A stretch of 64,000 nucleotides of DNA from Thaumasiovibrio subtropicus (GTDB lineage: Bacteria > Pseudomonadota > Gammaproteobacteria > Enterobacterales > Vibrionaceae), in assembly GCF_019703835.1 (NCBI RefSeq), contig NZ_AP023054.1, positions 3,409,580 to 3,473,579 of the forward strand, in the 5' to 3' direction. A program made the position numbers and the translations under genes. Under the pieces are notes generated by a model. That model did not search any database, had not been told where the DNA came from, and saw nothing but the letters and a program-made list of their open reading frames with translations. This document shows, one piece after another, positions 21,363-38,242 of this stretch (position 1 is its first letter; every line of letters starts with the position of its first letter).

Positions 21363-22323
21363 CGTTTCCTCTGAGACTCACTTCCCCGCCGACAAATGTT
21401 TGCTGTTCTCCATTGGGCATTTCAAGCATTAACCCTCCTTGAGGTGTAATGCCTCTAGCCACGCCTTCAACCACGCGTTCACCCATGATGATTTTCACAG
21501 CTCGGCCTAGATAATTATCTAACGTATTCCATCGCGACAAAAACGCATTTAACCCTTGCAACTCGTACTCTGCAAGCCCCGTCCGCAGACGATTTATGAG
21601 CGTAGCAACAAGCGTATTGCGAGACGGCATATGTTGACATGCTTGAACAAGCGATGTCCACGGCTGATCAATTACTGAGGTCTCATTCTCCATTGAGAAA
21701 TTGATCCCCATCCCCATGACAACATGGGCTGCATCACCGGCTTGTCCAGTAAGCTCAACTAAAATACCCGCAAGTTTTTTATCATCCACATAAAGGTCAT
21801 TAGGCCACTTTACCTTTACATCAGCACCTGTCACCTCACGCAAAGTTTCAGCGGCAATCACCCCAACAACCAGACTCAGTCCCATTGCAGCTGCCATTCC
21901 CGCATCTAAGCGCCAATACATAGAAAGGTAAATATTACTACCAAATGGTGAGTACCAAGCGCGACCACGTCGACCACGCCCCGCGGTCTGCAATTCCGCG
22001 ACACAACAGTGACCACTCTGTAATGATGCTCCTTTGTCAAGCAAGTACTGATTCGTAGAGTCGATAACAGGGATAAGTTCAAACTGTGCTTCGCCAACGT
22101 CTTGTTGCAAACGGGCACGGTCAAGCAACTCAAATGGAATTGCGAGTTGATATCCTTTTCCCTGAATACGGAAGATGTCTATCCCCCACTCTTTAAGTAC
22201 TTGGATATGTTTATTCACAGCCGCTCGGCTTATGCCCAACGAATCGCCTATTTTTTGCCCGGAGTGAAATTGTCCATCAGAGAGCAACTCTATGATCTGT
22301 AATCGCGACAAGTGCTCAGTCAT
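21346..22323 (-). CDS. birA: Biotin-protein ligase and biotin operon repressor
   Basis: Makes biotinyl-AMP, attaches biotin to the acetyl-CoA carboxylase carrier protein, and represses biotin genes. The 325-residue product has an N-terminal winged helix (residues about 5-60, LGISRAAVNKHIQVLKEWG), the adenylate loop GRGRRGRAW and the catalytic KWPNDLYVDDKKLAGILVE. The C-terminal SH3-like domain is present. It overlaps murB by 8 bases and coaX by 17, so the three form a tight operon. Confidence 0.96.
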   Translation of the reverse strand: MTEHLSRLQIIELLSDGQFHSGQKIGDSLGISRAAVNKHIQVLKEWGIDIFRIQGKGYQLAIPFELLDRARLQQDVGEAQFELIPVIDSTNQYLLDKGASLQSGHCCVAELQTAGRGRRGRAWYSPFGSNIYLSMYWRLDAGMAAAMGLSLVVGVIAAETLREVTGADVKVKWPNDLYVDDKKLAGILVELTGQAGDAAHVVMGMGINFSMENETSVIDQPWTSLVQACQHMPSRNTLVATLINRLRTGLAEYELQGLNAFLSRWNTLDNYLGRAVKIIMGERVVEGVARGITPQGGLMLEMPNGEQQTFVGGEVSLRGNDAITD

Positions 22324-23359
22324 TATCTACCTCACTAAGCGTCACTTCTTCTGTACCTTGATAAAATCGCACTTCATGTTCAAGCACTACACCAAATTTT
22401 GCTTTGACACTGTTGACCACATGTCGCGCTAACGCCACGATATCCGCAGCGGTTGCTCCGCCCACATTGGTGAGGACGAGTGCTTGCTTAGGATGCACTT
22501 GCGCTCCTCCGATACGGAAGCCTTTTAGCCCACACTGATCAATCAACCATCCCGCAGCCAGCTTCGTTTCCCGCTCGGAGACAACATAATGCGGAGCCTC
22601 TGGATGGGTAACTAAGAGCGCTTCAACATCGCGACTTGGCAAAACCGGATTTTTGAAAAAGCTGCCTGCATTGCCGATCACTGCGGGATCTGGCAGCTTT
22701 TCTTGACGTACTTTGCAGACAAGATCAAAGATTTCTCGAGGGGTTACTGTTGCCGGCTCTAGTGTTTGTAGTGGTCCATAATTGAGGACCGGCGTCCAGA
22801 CTTTGCTCAATCTAAACCCTACTGCGACGATGATATGGCTATGACGGAAACGGTGTTTAAAAATAGAGTCACGATAGCCAAACTGACAGTCATCTGTATT
22901 CAGTCGTTCTACCGTACCCTCATCCAAATTTAGGGCATCTACATAGTCGACCACGTCTTTCAACTCGACCCCATAGGCACCAATATTCTGAATTGGCGAA
23001 GAACCAACGCACCCAGGAATCAGTGCCAAGTTCTCAAGTCCACCAATACCCTTATCCACCGCCCACGCAACAAAATTTGGCCAGTCTTCGCCTGCACCGA
23101 CGTGCAAGTAGTGCGCAGTTTCGGTTTCACGGTGCTCAATCCCAGGAATACGATTAAGCACAATAGTGACATCACTGTCATTAGTGAACAGTACATTACT
23201 ACCCTTGCCCAAAACGAGCTTAGGCGATTGGCTGTCTGGCGGTGTCTGCCATAACATTTGAACGTCTTCTACTGACTCGGCAACAACGATCCTTTTCGCG
23301 CTTACATCAATCCCTAGCGTATGGTGCGCAGCCAAACTGGTTTCCGGCAAAACAAACAT
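22316..23359 (-). CDS. murB: UDP-N-acetylenolpyruvoylglucosamine reductase
   Basis: FAD enzyme that reduces enolpyruvyl-UDP-GlcNAc to UDP-MurNAc in peptidoglycan synthesis. The 347-residue type I enzyme has the FAD-binding GKGSNVLF and IPGCVGSSPIQNIGAYG stretches, the catalytic serine in NAGSFFKNP and the catalytic glutamate in VVLEHEVRF near the C terminus. Operon partner of birA, as in E. coli, where it follows an rRNA operon. Confidence 0.96.
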   Translation of the reverse strand: MFVLPETSLAAHHTLGIDVSAKRIVVAESVEDVQMLWQTPPDSQSPKLVLGKGSNVLFTNDSDVTIVLNRIPGIEHRETETAHYLHVGAGEDWPNFVAWAVDKGIGGLENLALIPGCVGSSPIQNIGAYGVELKDVVDYVDALNLDEGTVERLNTDDCQFGYRDSIFKHRFRHSHIIVAVGFRLSKVWTPVLNYGPLQTLEPATVTPREIFDLVCKVRQEKLPDPAVIGNAGSFFKNPVLPSRDVEALLVTHPEAPHYVVSERETKLAAGWLIDQCGLKGFRIGGAQVHPKQALVLTNVGGATAADIVALARHVVNSVKAKFGVVLEHEVRFYQGTEEVTLSEVDND

Positions 23360-23429
23360 AAATTAGACACCGTCCCAAAAAATAGATGCGCTATAGTAGC
23401 GTATTCACTTCCCTATCGCAGTTTTTTCC

Positions 23430-23867
23430 ATGTCAAACCCGTTATACACACCGATTGATAAGCTACACGTTCCTTTAGCCAATAAGCTCTATAAAGACCA
23501 TTATCCCGCGGGTAAAGCCAATAAAGCGGATAGGCTTTGGGCCGTAAAAGAGAACTCCACTTGGCTTGGACTGATTAAATACCGCGATTATGAGCGATTT
23601 ACGTTTATGTCTGCGATGCTTGTTGTGCCTGAAAGGCGTGGCGAAGGTATTGCTTCAGAACTCATTAAAGCCAGCATTTCGAGCTGCAACCTCGATGTCT
23701 ACTGCTTCGCCTACGAACATTTAGAACGCTTGTATGTAAAGAATGGCTTTAAGGTCATTGATAAAAGCCTGCTTCCAAATGATCTAGCAACAAGATTTGT
23801 GCGCTACACCGAGCAAGGTGGAAAAAAGCTTCTTCCAATGCAATATAGTGTTGCAGAGTGTGAGTAA
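23430..23867 (+). CDS. GNAT family N-acetyltransferase
   Basis: A 145-residue single-domain protein. The acetyl-CoA binding motif A reads MLVVPERRGEGIASELIKAS (about residues 63-82), close to the R-x2-G-x-G/A pattern, followed by the strand/helix with YEHLERLYVKNGFKVIDK typical of motif B. Substrate is not apparent. It is divergent from murB and lies 91 bases before pssA in the same direction, so joint transcription is possible. Confidence 0.8.
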   Translation: MSNPLYTPIDKLHVPLANKLYKDHYPAGKANKADRLWAVKENSTWLGLIKYRDYERFTFMSAMLVVPERRGEGIASELIKASISSCNLDVYCFAYEHLERLYVKNGFKVIDKSLLPNDLATRFVRYTEQGGKKLLPMQYSVAECE

Positions 23868-23958
23868 CTCTGTATAACAAAGAGTTGGATCCCAAAATTT
23901 GTTATACTCGCCAAAAGAACATCATATCTACGCCATTTAGCGTTTTTTAGAGAAGATA

Positions 23959-25308
23959 ATGGACTCAGCGACATTACAAAGGCAATTCATTGAACAGTTG
24001 CCACAGATAGCGCATAACCCAGAGCAACTGACTACTCTGCTAGATGCCAAAGATTTTAGAGAACAGCTTCATAGGGCCATAGAACGAGCTCAGCGACGGA
24101 TTTACTTAGTTGCCTTATATCTGCAAGATGATGATGCCGGTAGAGGCATTCTAGAGGCTCTCTATAAGGCCAAACAGCAAAATCCCACATTAGATATAAA
24201 AGTACTTGTTGATTGGCATCGTGCCCAACGAGGGTTGATCGGTGCAGCACAATCAGAAGGTAATGCAGCCCTTTATCAGGAGTTCGCGAATAAGTATGAA
24301 CACCAAGTAGAAGTGCTTGGCGTGCCAGTACGTAATCGCGAAGTCTTTGGGGTACTACACCTTAAAGGTTTTATCGTTGATGATACTGTAATCTACAGTG
24401 GCGCAAGCCTTAACGATATCTACCTTGCCCAACATGATCGTTATCGATACGACCGCTATCACATAGTGCACAATCACTCTTTAGCGAACTCAATGGCTAA
24501 TTTAATCACCGAAACACTTGTTGCGAGTGATGCGGTGACTTGCCTAAACCAAAAGAATCGCCCGCAAACAAAAGTGCTTAAAGGCGCAATTAAAGCCCTG
24601 CGGAGTAACCTTTCGCGATCCAGCTATCAATACAAAGCTGAAGAAGTTGCTCAAAACCAAGTAGGATTGATTCCTCTTATTGGCCTAGGTAAGCGCAAGA
24701 ACAAACTGAATAACTACATTAAGCGTTTAATCGCGAGTGCCCAAAATGAACTTATCATTTGCACTCCCTACTTCAATTTTCCTCGTAGTATCGCAGTAGA
24801 AGTGAAGAAAGCGCTAAAGCGTGGTGTGAAAGTGACGATTGTCGTCGGTGATAAAACAGCGAATGATTTCTATAGCCCACCTTCGGAGCCTTTTAAAACG
24901 ATCTCTGGTTTACCCTACCTCTACGAAATAAACCTTCGTAATTTCGCGCGCCAGAACGAAGCCGCTTTGGCTCGTCGCCAACTCGCCATTCACCTTTGGA
25001 AGCATGAAACCAACAGTTTTCATCTCAAAGGGCTATGGGTAGACAAGCAGTTCATGATGATCACGGGTAATAATCTAAACCCACGTGCTTGGAAACTTGA
25101 TTTAGAGAACGCTATTTTAGTGAACGATAAGCATCAGTTGATCGCTGAACAAAAGCAGCAAGAGATCGATACTATTTTAACGCACACACGCCTCGTTGGT
25201 AGCTATCTCGATATTGAAGACATTAGTAGCTACCCACTGCCAGTTAAGAAGCTTTTGAAGCGTTTAAGACGTTTTAGAGCAGATCACATTCTTAATCAGA
25301 TACTTTAA
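23959..25308 (+). CDS. pssA: CDP-diacylglycerol-serine O-phosphatidyltransferase
   Basis: Makes phosphatidylserine from CDP-diacylglycerol and serine, the committed step to phosphatidylethanolamine. The 449-residue protein has two phospholipase D HKD motifs: HLKGFIVDD at about residue 135 and HLKGLWVDK at about residue 355, so it is the peripheral, gram-negative type (E. coli PssA 451 residues). Further family hallmarks are YDRYHIVHNHSLANSM and TGNNLNPRAWKLDLENA. Start 23959 has an AGAGAAG ribosome site. A clear terminator follows. Confidence 0.95.
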   Translation: MDSATLQRQFIEQLPQIAHNPEQLTTLLDAKDFREQLHRAIERAQRRIYLVALYLQDDDAGRGILEALYKAKQQNPTLDIKVLVDWHRAQRGLIGAAQSEGNAALYQEFANKYEHQVEVLGVPVRNREVFGVLHLKGFIVDDTVIYSGASLNDIYLAQHDRYRYDRYHIVHNHSLANSMANLITETLVASDAVTCLNQKNRPQTKVLKGAIKALRSNLSRSSYQYKAEEVAQNQVGLIPLIGLGKRKNKLNNYIKRLIASAQNELIICTPYFNFPRSIAVEVKKALKRGVKVTIVVGDKTANDFYSPPSEPFKTISGLPYLYEINLRNFARQNEAALARRQLAIHLWKHETNSFHLKGLWVDKQFMMITGNNLNPRAWKLDLENAILVNDKHQLIAEQKQQEIDTILTHTRLVGSYLDIEDISSYPLPVKKLLKRLRRFRADHILNQIL

Positions 25309-25312
25309 TAAC

Positions 25313-25341
25313 AACGGCCTGAATCTACTCAGGCCGTTTTT
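25313..25341 (+). terminator. pssA terminator
   Basis: ACGGCCTGA-ATCTAC-TCAGGCCGT stem followed by a T run, four bases after the pssA stop. Confidence 0.92.
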
Positions 25342-25399
25342 TGTTGTGGCTCACCATTCAATCCTTAGATAGCTACTTCAGCTCATATTCTATGAAAAT

Positions 25400-25562
25400 A
25401 CCCGAATGCAAAACCTCCTCGTTTAGAGGGTGATGCTGCGCTTACAAGTATGCGCTGTATAGAATCGAGGTTTGGCTGGCTCAAACGGCGTTACTAAAGT
25501 ATCGGCTAAAGGTTGAGTAAAGTTGATCAGGGGATTTAACTGGTACTAAACCACAGGCTTAT
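25400..25562. other. Unassigned block cut by the IS630 insertion
   Basis: About 160 bases between pssA and the IS630 left end. On the minus strand an open stretch of about 40 codons, ending in a stop near 25427, contains QLNPLINFTQPLADTL and PFEPAKPRFYTAHTCKRS. It has no start codon because the insertion sequence interrupts its upstream side. It may be a fragment of a repeat or a degraded small ORF; I cannot assign it. Confidence 0.35.
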
Positions 25563-25611
25563 TATACCATTCTAAGTAAAAATATGATCTAATTGAGGCT
25601 GTTACTTCTTC

Positions 25612-26103
25612 ATGAAAAAAGACGCTATGGACAGCCTCGATACCATTGATTTCAAAAAGCTTGCTAGCCAACAAAAATCTATTCAGATGAAGATGCGATT
25701 GCTCGCATTGGCACACTTTAAAGATGGTCACTCTCGAACCCAAATTGCTAAGTTCCTTAAGGTAAGCAGAACGAGTGTGAATAAGTGGGTACAAACATTC
25801 CTTGAAGAAGGGCTTGAAGGGCTGCAAGAGAAACCAAGAACGGGTCGCCCAGCATTCCTCAATACTCAGCAACGTGAACAGCTAAGCCTGTTTATAAAGG
25901 CACGTGCCGAAGATTCATCTGGGGGGAGGTTAACAGGTACTGATATTCATGCTTATATCGTGAAAGAGTTTGGTAAACACTACCACCCAGACTCTATCTA
26001 CTATTTGCTTAGTCACATGGGCTTCTCTTGGATAACATCACGCTCCAAGCACCCTCGTCAATCCCAGCAAACCCAAGACGATTTTAAAAAAATTCAAAAT
26101 TGA
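25612..26103 (+). CDS. IS630 transposase, N-terminal part (helix-turn-helix)
   Basis: 163 residues with a helix-turn-helix region at about 37-60 (HSRTQIAKFLKVSRTSVNKW) and a second winged-helix-like part (GRPAFLNTQQREQLSLF, YSIYYLLSHMGFSW-like end). This is the DNA-binding half of an IS630 transposase. It ends at a TGA just after a run of seven A residues (26086-26092). The catalytic half continues in the +1 frame from that same run, so the full enzyme needs a frameshift or transcript slippage, or the copy is broken. Confidence 0.85.
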   Translation: MKKDAMDSLDTIDFKKLASQQKSIQMKMRLLALAHFKDGHSRTQIAKFLKVSRTSVNKWVQTFLEEGLEGLQEKPRTGRPAFLNTQQREQLSLFIKARAEDSSGGRLTGTDIHAYIVKEFGKHYHPDSIYYLLSHMGFSWITSRSKHPRQSQQTQDDFKKIQN

Positions 26104-26128
26104 AACGATCCTTAAGATCCCCGGTCAC

Positions 26129-26662
26129 ATGGGGCTTGATAACGTCGATGTCTGGTTTCAAGATGAAGCAAGATTTGGTCAGCAAAACACGACAACTCGA
26201 CTTTGGGCTAAACGGGGATCAAGACCAAGAGCAGTTAAACAGCAGCAGTTTGAATATGCGTATTTGTTTGGCTCAGTATGTCCCGCTAGAGGTATTGGCG
26301 AGGCGCTGGTCGTTCCTTGGGTTAACAAGGACATTATGGTTGAGCACCTTAAGCAGATCTCCGCGGTGACCGAAAAAGGTCGTCACGCAGTGATCATTAT
26401 GGATGGCGCTGGCTGGCATACAAATGACATTGCAGAACAGTTCAGTAATGTCAGTATCATCAAGCTCCCGCCATATTCACCAGAGCTAAATCCTATAGAA
26501 CAAGTGTGGAGTTGGCTCAGACAACACTATCTTGCCAATCAGAGTTTTACCGACTACGAAGATATTGTGTCGAAAGTATGCACTGCATGGAATCGATTCT
26601 TGAAGCGTGCAGATAGAGTGACCAAAATGTGCACCAGAGACTGGATTAAACTGACCAGTTAA
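26129..26662 (+). CDS. IS630 transposase, catalytic part (DDE domain)
   Basis: 177 residues carrying the complete catalytic triad: D in DVWFQDEARFG, D in VIIMDGAGWHTND and E in LNPIEQVWSWLRQHY. This is the DDE integrase-like domain of IS630/mariner-type enzymes. The frame is open back to the A run near 26087, and its upstream codons (KFKIETILKIPGH) continue the N-terminal part smoothly. No separate ribosome site is apparent at the ATG, so it is best seen as the second half of a frameshifted product. Confidence 0.85.
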   Translation: MGLDNVDVWFQDEARFGQQNTTTRLWAKRGSRPRAVKQQQFEYAYLFGSVCPARGIGEALVVPWVNKDIMVEHLKQISAVTEKGRHAVIIMDGAGWHTNDIAEQFSNVSIIKLPPYSPELNPIEQVWSWLRQHYLANQSFTDYEDIVSKVCTAWNRFLKRADRVTKMCTRDWIKLTS

Positions 26663-26681
26663 TTTTCCAGATTGGTATAAG

Positions 26682-26793
26682 TGGCGGAGGGCCGGGCTTG
26701 CGTACAAGCGGGACTCGAACCCGCGATTGCCTTCGGCAGCGTTACAGACCGCTTCTTTCAAGGTAAAAAGCTAACCAACTGAACTACCGCTCT
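26682..26793 (-). pseudogene. Chimeric tRNA-like relic
   Basis: On the minus strand the 5' part GAGCGGTAGTTCAGTTGGTTAG copies the start of tRNA-Asp. It is followed by an unrelated 18-base stretch, then an arm that can fold with a Tyr-like GTA anticodon loop (GCGGT-CTGTAAC-GCTGC), a short TGCC-GAA-GGCA variable-type hairpin and a sound T arm (GCGGGTTCGAGTCCCGC). The 3' end has CCGCCA, but the acceptor halves do not pair. It lies beyond the terminator that follows tRNA-Asp and next to IS630. Probably a scrambled pseudogene. Confidence 0.5.
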
Positions 26794-26806
26794 ATACTGC
26801 ACATAC

Positions 26807-26836
26807 AAAAAGTCCCCAGCATTGCTGCTAGGGATT
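26807..26836 (-). terminator. rRNA operon terminator after tRNA-Asp
   Basis: On the minus strand a CCCTAGCA-GCAA-TGCTGGGG stem is followed by ACTTTTTG, just after tRNA-Asp. Confidence 0.8.
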
Positions 26837-26843
26837 CAATGAT

Positions 26844-26920
26844 TGGCGGAGTGGACGGGACTCGAACCCGCGACCCCCGGCGTGACAGGCCGGTATTCTA
26901 ACCAACTGAACTACCACTCC
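26844..26920 (-). tRNA. tRNA-Asp (GTC)
   Basis: 77-base cloverleaf with acceptor GGAGTGG / CCACTCC, encoded CCA and anticodon loop CTGTCAC. Distal tRNA of the downstream rRNA operon, right after its 5S gene. Confidence 0.97.
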
Positions 26921-26933
26921 GCACTAATTCAAA

Positions 26934-27051
26934 GCCTGGCGATGTCCTACTCTCACATGGGGAGACCCCACACTACCATCGGCGCTATTGCGTTTCACTA
27001 CTGAGTTCGGCATGGAGTCAGGTGGGTCCACAATGCTATGGTCGCCAAGCA
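26934..27051 (-). rRNA. rrf: 5S ribosomal RNA, operon copy A
   Basis: About 118 bases matching the gammaproteobacterial 5S consensus (GCTTGGCGACCATAGC at the 5' side, GTAGGACATCGCCAGGC at the 3' side). It differs from copy B at one visible base (near 26989: A on the plus strand here, T in copy B). Ends are approximate to a few bases. Confidence 0.95.
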
Positions 27052-27140
27052 AAATTTTGTTCAAACTATGAAAACTGGCTAGTGTTCTTCTTCACATTCA
27101 AGCGCGATTAAGCCCGATAAAACACCTTGGGTGTTGTATG

Positions 27141-30022
<2,882 letters not shown>

Positions 30023-30235
30023 ATACAACCCCAAGGCGTCTTTATTTCACTTTACAAAAGTGAAGACACACAGGCGTATGACAGCAACCAAGGTTTACAT
30101 GTTTTCGCCGGACTCAATACAAGACACTTGAATGTGTTTGTTGTATTTACTTGCGTAAATACATTTGAGAACTTGTTCATTTTTCAATGAACGATTCAAT
30201 CTATTCGATTGAATTTACTAGTCAGCTTTCCAGTT

Positions 30236-30246
30236 TGTTAAAGAGC
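30236..30246 (-). promoter_or_regulatory. Spacer boxA, operon copy A
   Basis: GCTCTTTAACA on the minus strand between tRNA-Val and 23S; matches the boxA antitermination site that loads Nus factors on rRNA transcripts. Confidence 0.75.
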
Positions 30247-30304
30247 ATGTGAAGCTTGTTAGCTTGCACTTTCTAAAGATTCTTAAGGAAAAACCTTTAG
30301 AGAG

Positions 30305-30380
30305 TGGTGGGCGATACCGGGCTCGAACCAGTGACCCCCTCCTTGTAAGGGAGGTGCTCTCCCAACTGAGCTAATCGCCC
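30305..30380 (-). tRNA. tRNA-Val (TAC), operon copy A
   Basis: 76-base cloverleaf, acceptor GGGCGAT / ATCGCCC, encoded CCA, anticodon loop CTTACAA. Third tRNA of the 16S-23S spacer. Confidence 0.97.
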
Positions 30381-30410
30381 ACAGTAGTTTTACATCTTCG
30401 TGGCAAAAGA

Positions 30411-30486
30411 TGGTGGGTCGTGCAGGATTCGAACCTGCGACCAATTGATTAAAAGTCAACTGCTCTACCAACTGAGCTAACGACCC
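30411..30486 (-). tRNA. tRNA-Lys (TTT), operon copy A
   Basis: 76-base cloverleaf, acceptor GGGTCGT / ACGACCC, encoded CCA, anticodon loop CTTTTAA. Second spacer tRNA. Confidence 0.97.
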
Positions 30487-30509
30487 ATCTTGTCACTTCA
30501 AAAGAGAAG

Positions 30510-30585
30510 TGGCGTCCCATAGGGGAGTCGAACCCCTGTTACCGCCGTGAAAGGGCGGTGTCCTAGGCCTCTAGACGAATGGGAC
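30510..30585 (-). tRNA. tRNA-Glu (TTC), operon copy A
   Basis: 76-base cloverleaf, acceptor GTCCCAT / ATGGGAC, encoded CCA, anticodon loop CTTTCAC. First spacer tRNA after 16S. Confidence 0.97.
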
Positions 30586-30704
30586 TTAGGTTTTACTAGT
30601 GTGTTGGGCACACTAATAGGGATAGTGCAAAACACTACCCGACACTCTTCACATTACGACCAAGCAATCTGTGTGGACACTGCATCTAACAGCAGTCTTA
30701 TCGT

Positions 30705-32257
<1,553 letters not shown>

Positions 32258-32423
32258 AAAGTTTTTTTGGTCTTTCGACCGGCTCAATGAATACTGATAT
32301 TACTTATTGCTAAGTAATGAATTGACTGTGCTAAGACCGAAGTCTTAATTTGGTCACTAGTATCATTGATAAATCTTTAGACTATCTATTCAACGAGTGC
32401 CCACACAGATTGCATGGTCATAT

Positions 32424-32432
32424 TGTTAAAGA
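32424..32432 (-). promoter_or_regulatory. Leader boxA, operon copy A
   Basis: TCTTTAACA on the minus strand between the promoter and 16S, the expected antitermination site. Confidence 0.7.
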
Positions 32433-32484
32433 ACGTTGACTTTCAATGCGTTAGCCTTGTTGGCTTCAGCAAGTCAGGAGGCGT

Positions 32485-32512
32485 ATAATACGCTGCTCTG
32501 ATTTTAAGTCAA
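32485..32512 (-). promoter_or_regulatory. rRNA operon promoter, copy A
   Basis: Minus-strand TTGACT and TATTAT are 16 bases apart, with an A/T-rich UP-like stretch just upstream (32513-32541). The spacing and strong boxes match rrn P1 promoters. It lies in the short gap after the 5S gene of copy B, so copy A has its own promoter. Confidence 0.8.
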
Positions 32513-32603
32513 GATAAGATTCTCGATTTTTTGAAAATCTTATGTTGACTCCGCTCGCAAGCGAAATCACTTTCTTCTTAGACAAAAAGAAAGAAAATTC
32601 AAA

Positions 32604-32721
32604 GCCTGGCGATGTCCTACTCTCACATGGGGAGACCCCACACTACCATCGGCGCTATTGCGTTTCACTTCTGAGTTCGGCATGGAGTCAGGTGGGTCCA
32701 CAATGCTATGGTCGCCAAGCA
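32604..32721 (-). rRNA. rrf: 5S ribosomal RNA, operon copy B
   Basis: Nearly identical to copy A (one visible base difference). No tRNA and no clear U-tailed terminator follow it before the copy A promoter, so some read-through into copy A is possible. Confidence 0.95.
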
Positions 32722-32810
32722 AAATTTTGTTCAAACTATGAAAACTGGCTAGTGTTCTTCTTCACATTCAAGCGCGATTAAGCCCGATAAAACACCTTGG
32801 GTGTTGTATG

Positions 32811-35692
<2,882 letters not shown>

Positions 35693-35905
35693 ATACAACC
35701 CCAAGGCGTCTTTATTTCACTTTATCAAAGTGAAGACACATAGGCGTATGACAGCAACCAAGGTTTACATGTTTTCGCCGGACTCAATACAAGACACTTG
35801 AATGTGTTTGTTGTATTTACTTGCGTAAACACATTTGAGAACTTGTTCATTTTTCAATGAACGATTCAATCTATTCGATTGAATTTACTAGTCAGCTTTC
35901 CAGTT

Positions 35906-35916
35906 TGTTAAAGAGC
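35906..35916 (-). promoter_or_regulatory. Spacer boxA, operon copy B
   Basis: GCTCTTTAACA on the minus strand before 23S, the same as in copy A. Confidence 0.75.
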
Positions 35917-35974
35917 ATGTGAAGCTTGTTAGCTTGCACTTTCTAAAGATTCTTAAGGAAAAACCTTTAGAGAG

Positions 35975-36050
35975 TGGTGGGCGATACCGGGCTCGAACCA
36001 GTGACCCCCTCCTTGTAAGGGAGGTGCTCTCCCAACTGAGCTAATCGCCC
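35975..36050 (-). tRNA. tRNA-Val (TAC), operon copy B
   Basis: Sequence identical to the copy A gene; 76 bases with encoded CCA. Confidence 0.97.
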
Positions 36051-36080
36051 ACAGTAGTTTTACATCTTCGTGGCAAAAGA

Positions 36081-36156
36081 TGGTGGGTCGTGCAGGATTC
36101 GAACCTGCGACCAATTGATTAAAAGTCAACTGCTCTACCAACTGAGCTAACGACCC
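36081..36156 (-). tRNA. tRNA-Lys (TTT), operon copy B
   Basis: Sequence identical to the copy A gene; 76 bases with encoded CCA. Confidence 0.97.
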
Positions 36157-36179
36157 ATCTTGTCACTTCAAAAGAGAAG

Positions 36180-36255
36180 TGGCGTCCCATAGGGGAGTCG
36201 AACCCCTGTTACCGCCGTGAAAGGGCGGTGTCCTAGGCCTCTAGACGAATGGGAC
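36180..36255 (-). tRNA. tRNA-Glu (TTC), operon copy B
   Basis: Sequence identical to the copy A gene; 76 bases with encoded CCA. Confidence 0.97.
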
Positions 36256-36341
36256 ACTGAGTTTGTCTGCAAAACATGTTTTGCAAACTTTGTGTTAGCG
36301 AGTGACGAACCTGTGAGGAACGACATCATCTCACTTTTTAT
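36256..36341. other. Copy-B-specific 86-base spacer block
   Basis: Between 16S and tRNA-Glu copy B has 86 bases where copy A has 11. The block contains the perfect 18-bp palindrome TGCAAAACATGTTTTGCA at 36268-36285. Sequence on both sides is the same in the two operons. Confidence 0.85.
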
Positions 36342-36449
36342 TAGTGTGTTGGGCACACTAATAGGGATAGTGCAAAACACTACCCGACACTCTTCACATT
36401 ACGACCAAGCAATCTGTGTGGACACTGCATCTAACAGCAGTCTTATCGT

Positions 36450-38000
<1,551 letters not shown>

Positions 38001-38166
38001 AAAGTTTTGTTGGTCTTGCGACCGGCTCAATGAATACTGATATTACTTATTGCTAAGTAATGAATTGACTGTGCTAAGACCGAAGTCTTAATTTGGTCAC
38101 TAGTATCATTGATAAATCTTTAGACTATCTATTCAACGAGTGCCCACACAGATTGCATGGTCATAT

Positions 38167-38175
38167 TGTTAAAGA
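38167..38175 (-). promoter_or_regulatory. Leader boxA, operon copy B
   Basis: TCTTTAACA on the minus strand between promoter and 16S. Confidence 0.7.
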
Positions 38176-38214
38176 ACGTTGACTGGTAACACTGTTACCG
38201 CGTCAGGGCTGCGT

Positions 38215-38242
38215 ATACTACGCTTTCCTGATTTGATGTCAA
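38215..38242 (-). promoter_or_regulatory. rRNA operon promoter, copy B
   Basis: Minus-strand TTGACA and TAGTAT are 16 bases apart with an A/T-rich stretch upstream (38243-38275). The rest of the 38001-38567 gap shows only leader sequence and A/T-rich promoter-like DNA for the divergent RRM gene. Confidence 0.8.

Larger units (their letters stand above)
25563..26679 (+). mobile_element. IS630-family insertion sequence
   Basis: About 1.1 kb element with imperfect terminal inverted repeats: TATACCATTCT on the left and TATACCAATCT (reverse complement) on the right, each ending in TA as expected for IS630 elements that target TA. It carries one transposase gene split into two frames. It sits between pssA and the end of an rRNA operon; the left side interrupts an unassigned block and the right side abuts a tRNA-like relic. 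Exact ends are approximate. Confidence 0.85.

Noticed and set aside
25341..25562. TnpB guide-RNA or IS200/IS605 remnant left of IS630
   Set aside because: Some short matches to the idea of an IS end were considered, but no TnpB coding fragment or clear end hairpin could be supported.
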